DNA from: Breviolum minutum Mf 1.05b.01
Lineage: Eukaryota > Sar > Dinophyceae > Suessiales > Symbiodiniaceae
DNA: 64,000 nucleotides
Assembly (NCBI GenBank): GCA_000507305.1
Contig: DF240772.1
Coordinates: 41,800 to 105,799, forward strand
Direction of reading: 5' to 3'
Shown here piece after piece: positions 54,845 to 64,000 of this stretch. A program made the translations under genes and the position numbers. Position 1 is the stretch's first letter. Every line of letters begins with the position of its first letter. The notes under the pieces are model-generated. The model saw nothing but the letters and a program-made list of their open reading frames with translations, did no database searches and had not been told where the DNA came from.

Positions 54845-56716
54845 GTGTGGAGGAAATAAATGGGACATTTTTCGGTATCCTGGCTGCGCGCCTGTTGGAT
54901 GTTAGAAAGGCCCACCTTTCTGCTATTCAAGAAGAGCATCGGGTGCAAAAAAAACGTGGAAAGTGGGAGACCCTGGCTTGTTGGATCCTGCTCTTCACAG
55001 AAACCAAGAAACAACAGATTTGCATTTTTTGGCATTCGTGTGATTTTGAACCTGTATACTGGTGCTACAGGGCTTCCATATCCTAATCTACAATCCTGAC
55101 AGTGAAGCAAAACCCTCCCTTGGCCCAAAAAATATTTTCGGGACTAAACTCGCAGAGGGTGAAATTAACATCCCCCAAAACCAGTCGACTTGCCAAAAAG
55201 CCCTGGGTGTTCGGGTCATGTCCAGCATCAAACTACCTGGTTGTATGAGGTTGAAAAAACAAGCCATTACTGTATATAGAAGGATCAGTATCAACCAACC
55301 AGCATCATGGGATAGGCTAGTTTTTTTTCGTGACTCAAGTGGTCTGCTAGATGAATACTTCTTGAAATGAAAAGTCTGGTATGAAGCGAACTGTGTGTGA
55401 CTCTTGCAATTCAGTATGCCAATGTCACTTGCGAGCAACTGCGTCCTGTTCTGTTTTGTGAGAACATAACCCCAGTGCACCAAACTCCTCTCTATTTTCC
55501 GCGAGATGTTGTCCTCAATTAACTCGATAAGGTTGCGGCTTTTGGCCCAATGGGCGCCACAGCGCATGGCGGAGGCATGGATGCTGCATCATGTGGCTCA
55601 ACAAAGCGCGCGATCACATAGTCATGCTTTATCCCGTTGGTTTTGTAACCCCCCTTGTTCTTCGTTGTTTTTTTCTATTCAAGAAACCTGACCTCCCCTC
55701 TCCGGAGAATGAAGGGATTGGATTCAAACAAGGAAGGATTGGGAATTGGGCTTTGCAATTTTCAATCATCAAGTGATTACCAGTTACCAACCATGGATAG
55801 CAGCCATGGCAGTGATTTTCTGGTCCAGGCACGTGAAGCTCGCGATGCCCGGGCGAGAGAGCGGCCTAGAGGTCAGGAGTTTATTTCACCAATGAGATGG
55901 TTGAGGAGTTCCTTCTGAAAATTGGAGAATCCAAGGTGAATAAACTTCATAACTTGGGAAATTTCCAGATCACTAGGAGTTGGAAGCTTTTGCAGAGATT
56001 CTCATATTCATACAACTAGAACTATGGGAGAACCTTTTTATTTCTGTGCACGCTTAGTAAGAAAGGAAGTTCATGAAGATTATCCTTTTAAAAGTTCCAC
56101 TAGTCACTCACTTGTCACACATTTCTGTAGCTACCAGCCAACCGATTTTTACATCTGATCCAGGCAGTGGAAGCTCATCAGTGGGCTGAAGAAAAAGGGG
56201 GGGATTTGTGCAGATCGGGCGTTGCTCCAGTTGGAAGGGAAGATGTGGTAGGCACATAGGTTGCAAGGCTACTATATTGAAAAGAACTTTCATAGCTGTT
56301 TCCAAATATATTGCTTCAAAGTCCTTTGAACTTTCAATCACATGCTATGCTTGGCTTGTTTTGTTACGCGGGTTTTTAGTTGTTCGGCTGGTGGTCTACT
56401 GGTCTACTCTTGCACGCCAGGGCCACCCTGCCGGAGCATTGCTTTCATCGAGCCGGGGGGGCTCTGGGATGTTACTGACATGTTGTTTTACACCTTTCTG
56501 GCTTCTACAATATATGGGAAGCCTGCTTATTCAGAGTTTTCCGGGTTGGTGAATTGTGATGAATTGACTAGATCTATACAGGTAGTGCCAGGTATAGAGC
56601 CTGTGGTTGAGAATATCATTTCGAATAGTCAAGTGTTGTTCCACCAGTTTTCCATGGGTTTTCCCAGTCCTTTGGTGACTTTCCAACACTGTGGGTGTTG
56701 GGTGTATTCAGCTGCA

Positions 56717-56778
56717 GGGGCTTCACTGGCCAGGTGACGGACGTCCAGCTGCCTGAGGGCCTGAAGGGACCGGTGAAG
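56717..56778 (+). CDS. Candidate exon, possibly leucine-rich-repeat-like
   Basis: Follows a CAG acceptor and precedes a GT donor; it encodes GFTGQVTDVQLPEGLKGPVK. The VTDVxLPEGLK pattern resembles one strand-loop unit of a leucine-rich repeat, but a single repeat is weak evidence, and the neighbouring repeats were not found. Confidence 0.25.
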
Positions 56779-58274
56779 GTGGTTTTTTTCTGCAGGAAAA
56801 AGCTGTTGGCTGTTATTTTTCTATTGAACTTGTAGACTTGTAGACCATTTGTCTTGTCAGCTAGTGACGCAGCGTGGTACGAATTCTGGTGGTGTAATGG
56901 GCCTAAGAGCTGTTTTTTGAGATCGACTACCTCATTGTTTACCATCTGGAATGAGCCAGTTTACCAGACAGTGTTGTCTTTTCATATTGTTTAGTTCTTG
57001 ATTTTCAATAGCACTGCTTTAGAAGAAGCTACCAGTTGCTATCATGCTGTGACATCATCACACCGAATCATACCATGTGTTTCGAATGCTTCTGGAAGTA
57101 TGTCAGTGGCTAGCATCACTTGACACCACTTATATAGTAGAACCTGATGTGCCATTTTGGAGTCCCGCGTCCCAACATCGTTGCTCAGCTTTTTGGGACA
57201 GGGGAAGGAAGAAAGCAGCACTCCTTCCACCATTTGCAGAGAAGAAGAGGCTTTTGACAGCTTTCATTTGTCACTGGAGGGTGACAGACGCTGCTACAAG
57301 AGTCTTGTGATCCTCTGACATAATGCCAGCTTTGGATATCAGCTGCGAGATAGGCACATATTTGGAGTTGGTCAGGTTTAACTGTCCGAAGATTTGCGAT
57401 CACTTCCGGCCTGTGATTTTTGCAAATGCCGCGAGGTGTGTTCGGTCACGACTCCGTCGAGTGTTGCAGAGCTCACTCCGTGCGCCCTGTGGGATGGGAA
57501 GAGCAGCAGTTGTGTTGGGTAGAAGTTTGTCAAGTTGACCATTTGTGCGCCTCAAACCGCTATTTGGGATGTGATGGTCCTCGATTTCTTGCTATTTCGG
57601 AAAGCTTTGTGAGAACGTCTTGTCTTTTGACAACATGGAAAGTCAAAATCAGTTTCATGTTTTCATGGTTGAAGTCAGCCTTTTTCTCGCAGGCCCGGCC
57701 TCATCACAAAGAGTTTCAGCTCACAGGTGTGGGTAAAAAAGGGTATTTTGGCATGGATGAAGGGCTACCAAAAAAAGAAACGCCTGGCATGGAAGTTCTG
57801 TAGCTCTCCTGGAGCTTTCTTCGTGCCGCCCCGTTGCCATATGATGTTCCCAACTTCTCAACTCAACCCCCGTTGCCATGGGGGGTTTTCTTCCGGCCTT
57901 CCACAGGGCCCCTTGATTTTTGCTGAGCGAGTCAAGGAGGTGCCCTCAAAGCTTTCGTGTCATTGTGTTAAACTTGATAACCAACATTAAACAACAGATG
58001 TTCATACATTTTATCACCCGGTTTTTAAAGAAACGTCTTCCGTTTTGCTAGATGTGGTTGTGCTGTTTGTCTTTTATTTTTTTCCTATCTCTCTCTCTCT
58101 CATACATTAGTGACCAATTATGCACATCTAAATTACCAGCTTGTGAGTCATGGCATTTGGCCTGTACTACATCCGACATACGTTTGTTGGTGTCCAACAC
58201 TAGCTGTGGCATAGGTTAGTCCAAACATTCCAATGGGTGTCAGGGAAGCTCAGTCGTGATGTCAAAAAGTGACC

Positions 58275-58379
58275 GCCCCCCCCTAAAATCAACATGTCCC
58301 CTGGAAAAGGGACCATTTTAAAAGGAAAGTTCATCTTCCAACCACCCATTTTCAGGGGATATGTTAGTTTTCGGGGGAG
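58275..58379. repeat. Foldback (inverted-repeat) element of another sequence family
   Basis: Left arm CCCCCTAAAATCAACATGTC and onward to CCCTG (about 58277-58302) is nearly the reverse complement of CAGGGGATATGTTAGTTTTC and onward (58353-58377), around a spacer of about 50 bases. The arrangement is like the 107-bp elements at 20224 and 41360, but the sequence differs. Probably a non-autonomous element or an intron-type foldback. Confidence 0.7.
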
Positions 58380-58613
58380 TTCCACTATTTTCTATAAAAT
58401 TTCTGCTAACAGAATCACTCTCCAGAGGTCAAGAAAAAACCCGGGGGAATCGAGGTGAGATCTGCAACGGTCAGTTTGAGGGAGGCTGGTTTGGCGGGGT
58501 TAGCCAAAGCTTAGGAAATCTTATTTGCTACTAGTTGCTGGAAGAGTCTGTTGAGAATTCAGTGACAACAATCTTTGGTAAGATCAACATCCTGGTTGTT
58601 TGACCTTTGAATT

Positions 58614-58634
58614 GATGTAGGTGTCACCTACATC
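58614..58634. repeat. Perfect 21-bp palindrome
   Basis: GATGTAGGTG, one T, then CACCTACATC: a perfect inverted repeat with a one-base centre. It could be a protein-binding site or the remnant of a foldback element; context gives no choice between these. Confidence 0.75.
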
Positions 58635-59745
58635 TGTGGGGAATCTCAATCTTCTCAGAGGCAGAAGCTGGCAAGATGTCAGATTTGAAGGCCTTAGAAG
58701 TTTTGACATTGAGATTTTGATTTCACCAATGGGATCAGCATCTTCCCCTAAAAGGCTGACACCTGAGATTTTTGAGGCTTTTGCCAAAGTTGAGCACCGA
58801 TCACTAGAAGGTGTTCGATCCGCAGAGGTTGGGTTTTTTTCTGGGGGCCAGAACCTGCAACCTCCCCCGCAAGCCTTGTTGGATCACTTCCCTGGAACCT
58901 TGTTGGAAACCTTCCCCCAAACCCTCGGACCAGAACTTTCCCAAAATTGCTGGAACCTGCCGGGAAAAACCGCCCTTTTCCCGCCGCTTGGACCAAGCCT
59001 TACAGTACCAACTGGGTGAGACTCTACAGCATCCTGACAGGGAAAATTCTTTTGTGGGCAAAGGAGTTTGACATACCCTGGTGCCATGCCCCTTGGTGCC
59101 ATGCCTGTGAACTTGTAAGTTCGCACGGCTCGATGTGACGTTCTTCCATCGACATGTCTTACTCTTCATGCAACTTGCAAAGTCATGTGAAACCTCCAGA
59201 TGTCAAACCCCTGAACTCGCGTGCTGGTGTGACTCGGTCCGCGCGAACAGCGCGTTGCCATAGCATGAAGCAGCTCTGTTAAAATGCTTGGGAGGCATCC
59301 AGACGTTTGTTCCAGTCACCACAGGCCGTGGTCAAAAGCGGCAGGGGCATGCCAGTTTGAATTCTGTTGCAAACCAAACAGGATAGCATTTTTAATTTGA
59401 ATGTTGGTGAAAGAGCATTGTTGGTGGGTGACATGTCAAGAAAATGGTTTCCAATGTTTCCAAATCAAAGCGCGCCAGCCAAAACGATTTGCCATGTAAG
59501 TGTAATGTATATCTTATGTCGTTTGATAAATGCCGCCGGTTTGCAAGAAGATACAACATACTTCGAAAGTCATATATATAAGTTGATATAGAATCAGTAT
59601 CTGTGCACGTGTATGTGTTCATGGTAACCCATCAGCATGCTGCATGAGGGACACATGAGTGATCGCCCCACGGCTCCTTAGCTGTTGCAGCCTGAGATCA
59701 GTCTGTAAGTGGGTTTGAGGAGTGATCCCTGAAAACTCCTCATCA

Positions 59746-61320
59746 ATGGCTGATCCTGAAGGTGCCGTGAGGGAACTGCGAGAGAGTTATCTCTTAGCAG
59801 GGGGCACCGAGGATGGATGGGATGAGCTGGTGAGCTCACCCAAGGTGCCCAAATGGGCTACTCAGTGGATGGATGCCGGTGAGGAAGGGCATCGAGAGAA
59901 GGTTGCAGAGATTGTGAAGTCTTACCTGCAGCCGGAGATGATGGTTGAGTATGAGGCCAATTGGGATGACGGAGAAGGAGCTGGTCGAGCCCTTGTCTTG
60001 GTGACGGAGGTGTTCTGCAAGAAGAACACCTATGGCCTCTCCTGCCAACACATAGTGGCTACGGACAGTGAGTACCAGGAGTGGTCTCAAGATGAGATCA
60101 ACAAGAAAGGGACCAGGAAGTTGCACTTGTGCATAAGCAAGGGGCCATGCAGAGTGGTGGCCCCCTCGACAGGTGTGCATTGGATTCACCTACGGTCGTT
60201 TAGGGTGGTTCCTTTTGCAGTGGCTTTCAACCAAGAGTACTGCCTGGAGGCTGCAGTACGTGAGTTGGGCAGGCAGGTCAACGAGAAGATCAACAAGTTC
60301 AAAGCTGACGGGATTCCTAGTGGTGTTCCTGTTCCAAAGTCAGCTGCCAAGGACAGCAAAGCCGGAGTGCACAGGTTCGCCGCCGTTGAGGGGGACCCGT
60401 TCCTTGGTTCACCGGACAGAGAAGGAGAGGAGCCAGCCTTGCCGAGCCGGAAGAAGAGAAGGCTTCCCGAGAAGGTCGTGGAGAAGCCACCCAAGATTCC
60501 ACAGATGTCGAAGGAGGATGCCAGGTCCAGAGCCGCAGCTAAGGTGGAAGCAAACCGTGCAGCCTTGGCCCTTAGGACGGCCAGCCCAGTGATGGTCAGA
60601 TCAGGTGCGCCCAAGGGGGCCAGGACAGGAGATGATAGAGAGAAGAAGGGTGGGGACCCACCCCGCAAGGATGGTGGAGGAGGAGGACCTCCCTGGGGAT
60701 GATGGGGATGGCAGTGGNCTCCGAGGGCTTCAGAGCTTTCCGCCAAGGGGCTGGAGGCAAAGAAGCAAGCGAGCTCACCCAAGAGCCCAAGCAAGAGCAG
60801 TGTTGGGGGCACAGAGGGAGAAGAGTCGAGCCCTCGCACTACAGATCCGACTGGGAGATCGGAGGCTGGGAGCCCGAGCAGAAAAAGGTCAAGAACGCCT
60901 TTGAAGAGGAAGCCCTTTGGAAACAAGCAGAGGAAGAAGTTCGAGAAGGGCCAGTACGGAGATCAGAGAGTGAGATTTTCGAATCCTCTGGAGGTCCCTG
61001 GCGGTGGAAAAGGGGAGGCTGGTGGGCCCCCCAAAGGAAAGAAAGGAAAAGGAAAGAAAGGAAAGGCAAAAGGCAAAGGAGGAAGGAGAAGGGAAAGAAG
61101 AGCAAAGGAGGAGGCCGAGGAGAGAGGAGGAGCCGATCCCCTCAAGGGGGGACTGGCAAGAGTGGAAGATGAAGCTAAAGGGGTCTGGAGAGACCCCGGG
61201 GAGCATGCGGCTTTGGACGGTGCGGGTGGTGCGCCACTTGCTGGAGATGCCGTCCGGGATTGGGCTTTCGTGGAGAAGGCACACTCTCTCGCCATTCGGC
61301 AGTGGGGATGCACAGGATAA
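59746..61320 (+). CDS. Retroelement gag-like protein with one in-frame TGA
   Basis: ATG at 59746; the same frame stays open upstream only to 59722. The N-terminal part (about 200 codons) is a folded-looking acidic domain (SLR-type helices, SCQHIVATDSEYQEWS, VHWIHLRSFRVVPFAVAF). The rest is a Lys/Arg/Pro/Gly-rich tail (GKKGKGKKGKAKGKGG) suited to nucleic-acid binding. A TGA at 60700-60702 interrupts the frame, which then continues to TAA at 61318-61320. An unknown base at 60718 shows poor assembly at this spot, so the stop may be artificial. No CCHC zinc knuckle is visible. The assignment as gag rests on position ahead of the reverse transcriptase and on composition, not on a recognised gag motif. 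Confidence 0.6.
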
Positions 61321-61346
61321 GCCGTTGAAAACGCTGGTGTATCCTC

Positions 61347-61748
61347 TTGCCTTTACCAGCCGCAGCAGAAAGTGCTCTCAAGTCCATTTTGGACGTTTCA
61401 CAATGGAAGGGGCTCAAGCCCAAAGAGAAGTGGTCAAAGTGCAAGGAGGCCTGGTGGGGCCTAATTGTTTTGGGGCTGAACAGTGCCTCAGGTTTCACAA
61501 CAGTGCACACCGCTGATCCGTCCGACAGCCAGAAAAAGGTGCTTGAGCTGTTGTGGGATGATGCGGTGAGTTTTGTAAATGGAGACGTAACAAAGGGAGG
61601 TAATGTAGTTAAACCCGATGCCCCGTGGGAGGGGAAGTTGGACTCCCTTTCAATTAACTACACTGGGGATGTGGTTGAAAAGGCTAACTGGTTGACGGGG
61701 GCTCAAGTTATCCCTGGTCTCCCCCCGAGGGTTTTGGGGGTTCATTGA
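61347..61748 (+). CDS. Retroelement polyprotein fragment, pre-reverse-transcriptase region
   Basis: Open frame of about 130 codons lying between the gag-like frame and the reverse transcriptase, one frame earlier than gag. It encodes LPAAAESALKSILDVSQWK, a helical region, then NGDVTKGGNVVKPDAPWEG. It has no start codon of its own (the first codon is TTG) and probably reads on from gag and into the next frame. Function unknown; no protease motif (D-S/T-G in context) was found. Confidence 0.5.
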   Translation: MPLPAAAESALKSILDVSQWKGLKPKEKWSKCKEAWWGLIVLGLNSASGFTTVHTADPSDSQKKVLELLWDDAVSFVNGDVTKGGNVVKPDAPWEGKLDSLSINYTGDVVEKANWLTGAQVIPGLPPRVLGVH

Positions 61749-62104
61749 ATGCAGTCGATTTTTGCAGCCCCTGGGTGAGGAAGCATTTAGAAGACCCCTC
61801 ATTGACTAGGTTGCCGGATGAAGAGGTGGCTGGTGAGCTGCCTTATGCAACTGTGCATGCAACCCATTCAGAGTGGGAGAAAATTGCAGTTCAACTAGTG
61901 CGTAGGGGTGTAGCTATTGTATTGGAAGAGGATGAGATTGAAAGGTTTCGGGGTAAACCTATATTAAATGGGGCTTTTGGGGTCAGTAAGCCTAACAAGT
62001 TTGTTGAGGTTGAGGGATCCCAGAAGCCCGTCCTAAGATTGATCATGGACTTCCGTGCAGCTAACAGTGTACACCGCATGTTGCCTGGCTCAGTGGATTC
62101 TTAG
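61745..62104 (+). CDS. Retroelement reverse transcriptase, N-terminal fragment
   Basis: Encodes LNAVDFCSPWVRKHLEDP, then a stretch typical of the region just ahead of the polymerase fingers (VRRGVAIVLEEDEIERF, GAFGVSKPN) and LRLIMDFRAANSV, the start of the reverse transcriptase core. It stops at TAG (62102-62104), while the next frame, one base earlier, carries the continuation without a gap in similarity. A one-base deletion in the TTCTTAG context would explain the break. Confidence 0.7.
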   Translation: MNAVDFCSPWVRKHLEDPSLTRLPDEEVAGELPYATVHATHSEWEKIAVQLVRRGVAIVLEEDEIERFRGKPILNGAFGVSKPNKFVEVEGSQKPVLRLIMDFRAANSVHRMLPGSVDS

Positions 62105-64000
62105 TTGGGCCTGCAAAATGGCAGGCAATAATCCTAGGGGACAAGCAGACGCTTTTGACCTCGGGTGATGACTTGGTTTCGTGCTTTTATCTTTTCAAGG
62201 TGCCACGAGTGTGGAGCAGATACTTTGCTTTTCGTAAGCAGGTGTCTAGAGCTGCACTTGGGCTGGAGGGCCCTCCTGGCAGTATGGCCTATGTGGCAAG
62301 TGCCGTTCTGCCGATGGGATGGGCAGCGGCAGTTACAATAATGCAACACATACACAGGTCAATTGCATTGCAGGAGGATGGACTTCCTGAAGAGAGAGAA
62401 GTTCATAGAGGCAGGGCGCTGCCTGAAGTCACTGCAGAGGGAGCAAGCAACTTGTGGAACCTCTACATTGATGACTTCACTACATTGGAGGTGCTTCAAG
62501 AAAGCAGCTTGGAACACGTCAGAGCTGGTGTGACCAGCCAGAACGCAATGCAGCTGGCTATGCAAGCTTTATACCGTAAGGGTAAGGTGCCTTACTCATC
62601 AGAAAAGAGCTCAAGCCGAGAGCCAATCACTGAGACCCTTGGAGCCCTGGTGGATGGCAGGAGAGGAGTGATTGGGGTATCAACCCACCGAGCTTTGGAC
62701 TTGATATCCCTGGGAGTCCACCTGATGAGTTCGGAGAAGGTACCTACACGGTGGTTGCAAGTGTTTTTGGGCAAGTTTGTACATGTGCTACAGTTTCGTA
62801 GGCCGATTTTTGGGCTTATAAAGCACTTGTGGAAGCGCATACAAAGGTTTGGTACAGGGCGTGGACTCAGTCCAAAGGAAATGGATGAGGTCTGGGTGCT
62901 GGTGTGCACGCTGCCTTTATGCTATACAGATCTCAGAGCTGGCCTGTTGAAGAGGCTTACAGCCAGCGATGCCTCTGAGTGGGGAGGCGGACTTTGTGTG
63001 ACCCAAGGAGTGAGCAGGTTGGGGGAGCTGCGGTCATCTCTCCCACCAAAGCTGACATACTCCCCACGTTTGGGCCCTTTCATTGCTATAGAGTGGTTTG
63101 CAGGAATTGGGGGCCTAGGTCGTGCCTTAGCCCGCTTGCACCTGGTTCCAATTCATACTGTGGTATGCGAGCAAGATCAGCACTGCCTGCACATCCTTAG
63201 GCAAGCGTGCCCAGGTGCCACGGTGTGGAAAGACATACTGAAGGTGACCAGGAAGAGTATCCGAGAAGTGCTTGATGCGCACCCCGAGGCTGAAGGGGTA
63301 ATTCAAGCAGGGGGTTCTCCCTGCCAGGGCCTGTCCAAGCTAAGCAGTGGAAGACAGCACTTTGATGACCCTAGGAGTGGTCTTTTCTACGCGTTGGACC
63401 GAGTTCAGAAGGAGGTTCAAGAGGAGTGTCGTCAACGTGGACTCTGGCACCTTGGACTGGTTGAGAACGTGGTCTGCGATGAGGCTGACCAGGAGGTGTT
63501 TCGAAAGTTGACAGGGTGGCATCAATATTTGATGTGCAGCGGTACCTTATCCCATGTTCGAAGACCCCGGTTTTTCTGGGTGTCAGAGGAAATCTCCCCT
63601 GGTGGTGAAGGGATCTTGGAGGACCATGGGTTGTATCAGGAGGTAAAAGTTTTTGGGCCCAAGCAACCGCCTGATATTTGGGAGTGCCCCGGATGGACCT
63701 GGGTGTCCCGTGAGGAACCTGTTTCCCTACCTACTTTTACCAGGTCTATCCCCAGGACAAGACCTCCTGCCTCTGCGGCGGGGTTGCATCATACGCCTCA
63801 GGAAGCCAGAGAGCGATGGGTGGAGGATACTTACAGGTACCCTCCTTACACCCACAAGACAGAGTTTTGCCTTCACAATGGGGTTGAACTACGTGTGGCA
63901 GGTCCATCAGAGCGTGAAGTCTTGATGGGGTTCCTCCCTAGCCATACAGCAGCCAAGGTGGGGTCCAAGTGGGCCAACTATGATCAACGTTGTTCATCGG
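62098..64000 (+). CDS. Reverse transcriptase - RNase H-like - cytosine-C5 DNA methyltransferase polyprotein (3' end outside window)
   Basis: Frame open from about 62098 to the window edge, about 634 codons, no stop. Order: GDDLVSCFYLFKVPR; PMGWAAAV; LYIDDF, with the catalytic Asp pair at 62470-62475; a thumb-like region; ASDASEWGGG (Asp at 62968), like the RNase H start in DIRS-type elements. Then a C5-methyltransferase: motif I EWFAGIGGLGRAL (63091), motif IV GGSPCQGLS with predicted catalytic Cys codon 63322-63324, motif VI VENVV (63463), and a motif IX-like PSEREVLMGF near the end. Motif X (GN) would lie just past the edge. Here the methyltransferase sits downstream of the polymerase, while in the LINE it lies in ORF1; the PCQ context also differs (GGSPCQGLS against SAPCQSWS), so the two were probably acquired separately. 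Confidence 0.88.

Larger units (their letters stand above)
53782..59745. other. Mostly unassigned intergenic or intronic sequence
   Basis: No known family recognised. Contains a (TA)n tract at 54391-54412, two candidate exons (54761-54844 and 56717-56778, listed separately), a foldback at 58275-58379, a 21-bp palindrome at 58614-58634, a (CT)n tract near 58086-58101 and short imperfect CCTTGTTGGA duplications at 58875-58915. Reading frames at 58621-59019 and on its complement were examined and are not convincing. Confidence 0.45.
59746..64000 (+). mobile_element. Second retroelement: gag-like, reverse transcriptase, RNase H-like, C5-methyltransferase (cut by window end)
   Basis: All parts lie on the + strand in consistent order, with no LTR, protease or integrase seen. 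The reverse transcriptase start (LRLIMDFRAAN), the following GDDLVSCFYLFKVPR, the YIDD pair and an RNase H-like ASDASEWGGG resemble DIRS/Ngaro-type elements rather than LINEs, but a tyrosine recombinase, which would prove that class, is not in the window. Neither end is defined. Several frame changes, all in the same direction, interrupt the reading frame. Confidence 0.82.

Noticed and set aside
60186-60926. 246-codon minus-strand frame (Pro/Ser/Leu-rich)
   Set aside because: Complement of the Lys/Gly-rich gag-like tail; no start context or motif of its own.
1-64000. tRNA, rRNA or other structured RNA genes
   Set aside because: No convincing candidate was seen by eye; a covariance-model scan would be needed to exclude them.

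Overview
The window looks like nuclear DNA of a dinoflagellate, probably of the Symbiodinium/Polarella kind. Genes are cut into many short exons (about 30-100 bases). Introns end in AG, nearly always followed by G, but begin with GT, GC or GA, a dinoflagellate hallmark. Every gene I can identify lies on the + strand. Intergenic and intronic DNA is rich in simple repeats and small foldback elements. Exon coordinates were worked out by hand from frame continuity and family conservation, so most ends could move by a few bases.

Layout. 1-2642: assembly gap, a 15-bp minisatellite and unassigned sequence. 2643-13113: C-terminal half of a carbamoyl-phosphate synthetase large subunit (second synthetase domain plus MGS-like domain); a complete voltage-gated ion channel gene with EF-hands (5890-7900) sits inside one of its introns. 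13114-15465: unassigned sequence, microsatellites and a second gap. 15466-24377: a nearly complete DBP4/DDX10-type DEAD-box RNA helicase of 25 or more exons, carrying a small foldback element in an intron. 24451-36371: a 12-kb LINE-like retrotransposon. Its giant ORF1 contains a cytosine-C5 DNA methyltransferase; ORF2 encodes an APE-type endonuclease, reverse transcriptase and RNase H and is broken by frame changes. 37187-37838: MORN-repeat exons. 37980-47982: microsatellites, a second copy of the foldback element and unidentified candidate exons. 47983-53781: a metacaspase with both catalytic residues and an N-terminus that fits dual acylation. 53782-59745: unassigned sequence with a few candidate exons. 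59746-64000: a second, unrelated retroelement: gag-like protein, then reverse transcriptase (YIDD), an RNase H-like segment and a second, different cytosine-C5 methyltransferase, running off the right edge.

The main point of interest is that two structurally different retrotransposons in one 64-kb window each carry their own m5C methyltransferase. The host genes are housekeeping: pyrimidine/arginine precursor synthesis, ribosome biogenesis, ion signalling and a caspase-like protease. I see no operon-like functional link among them. The shared orientation fits the unidirectional gene blocks known in dinoflagellates.
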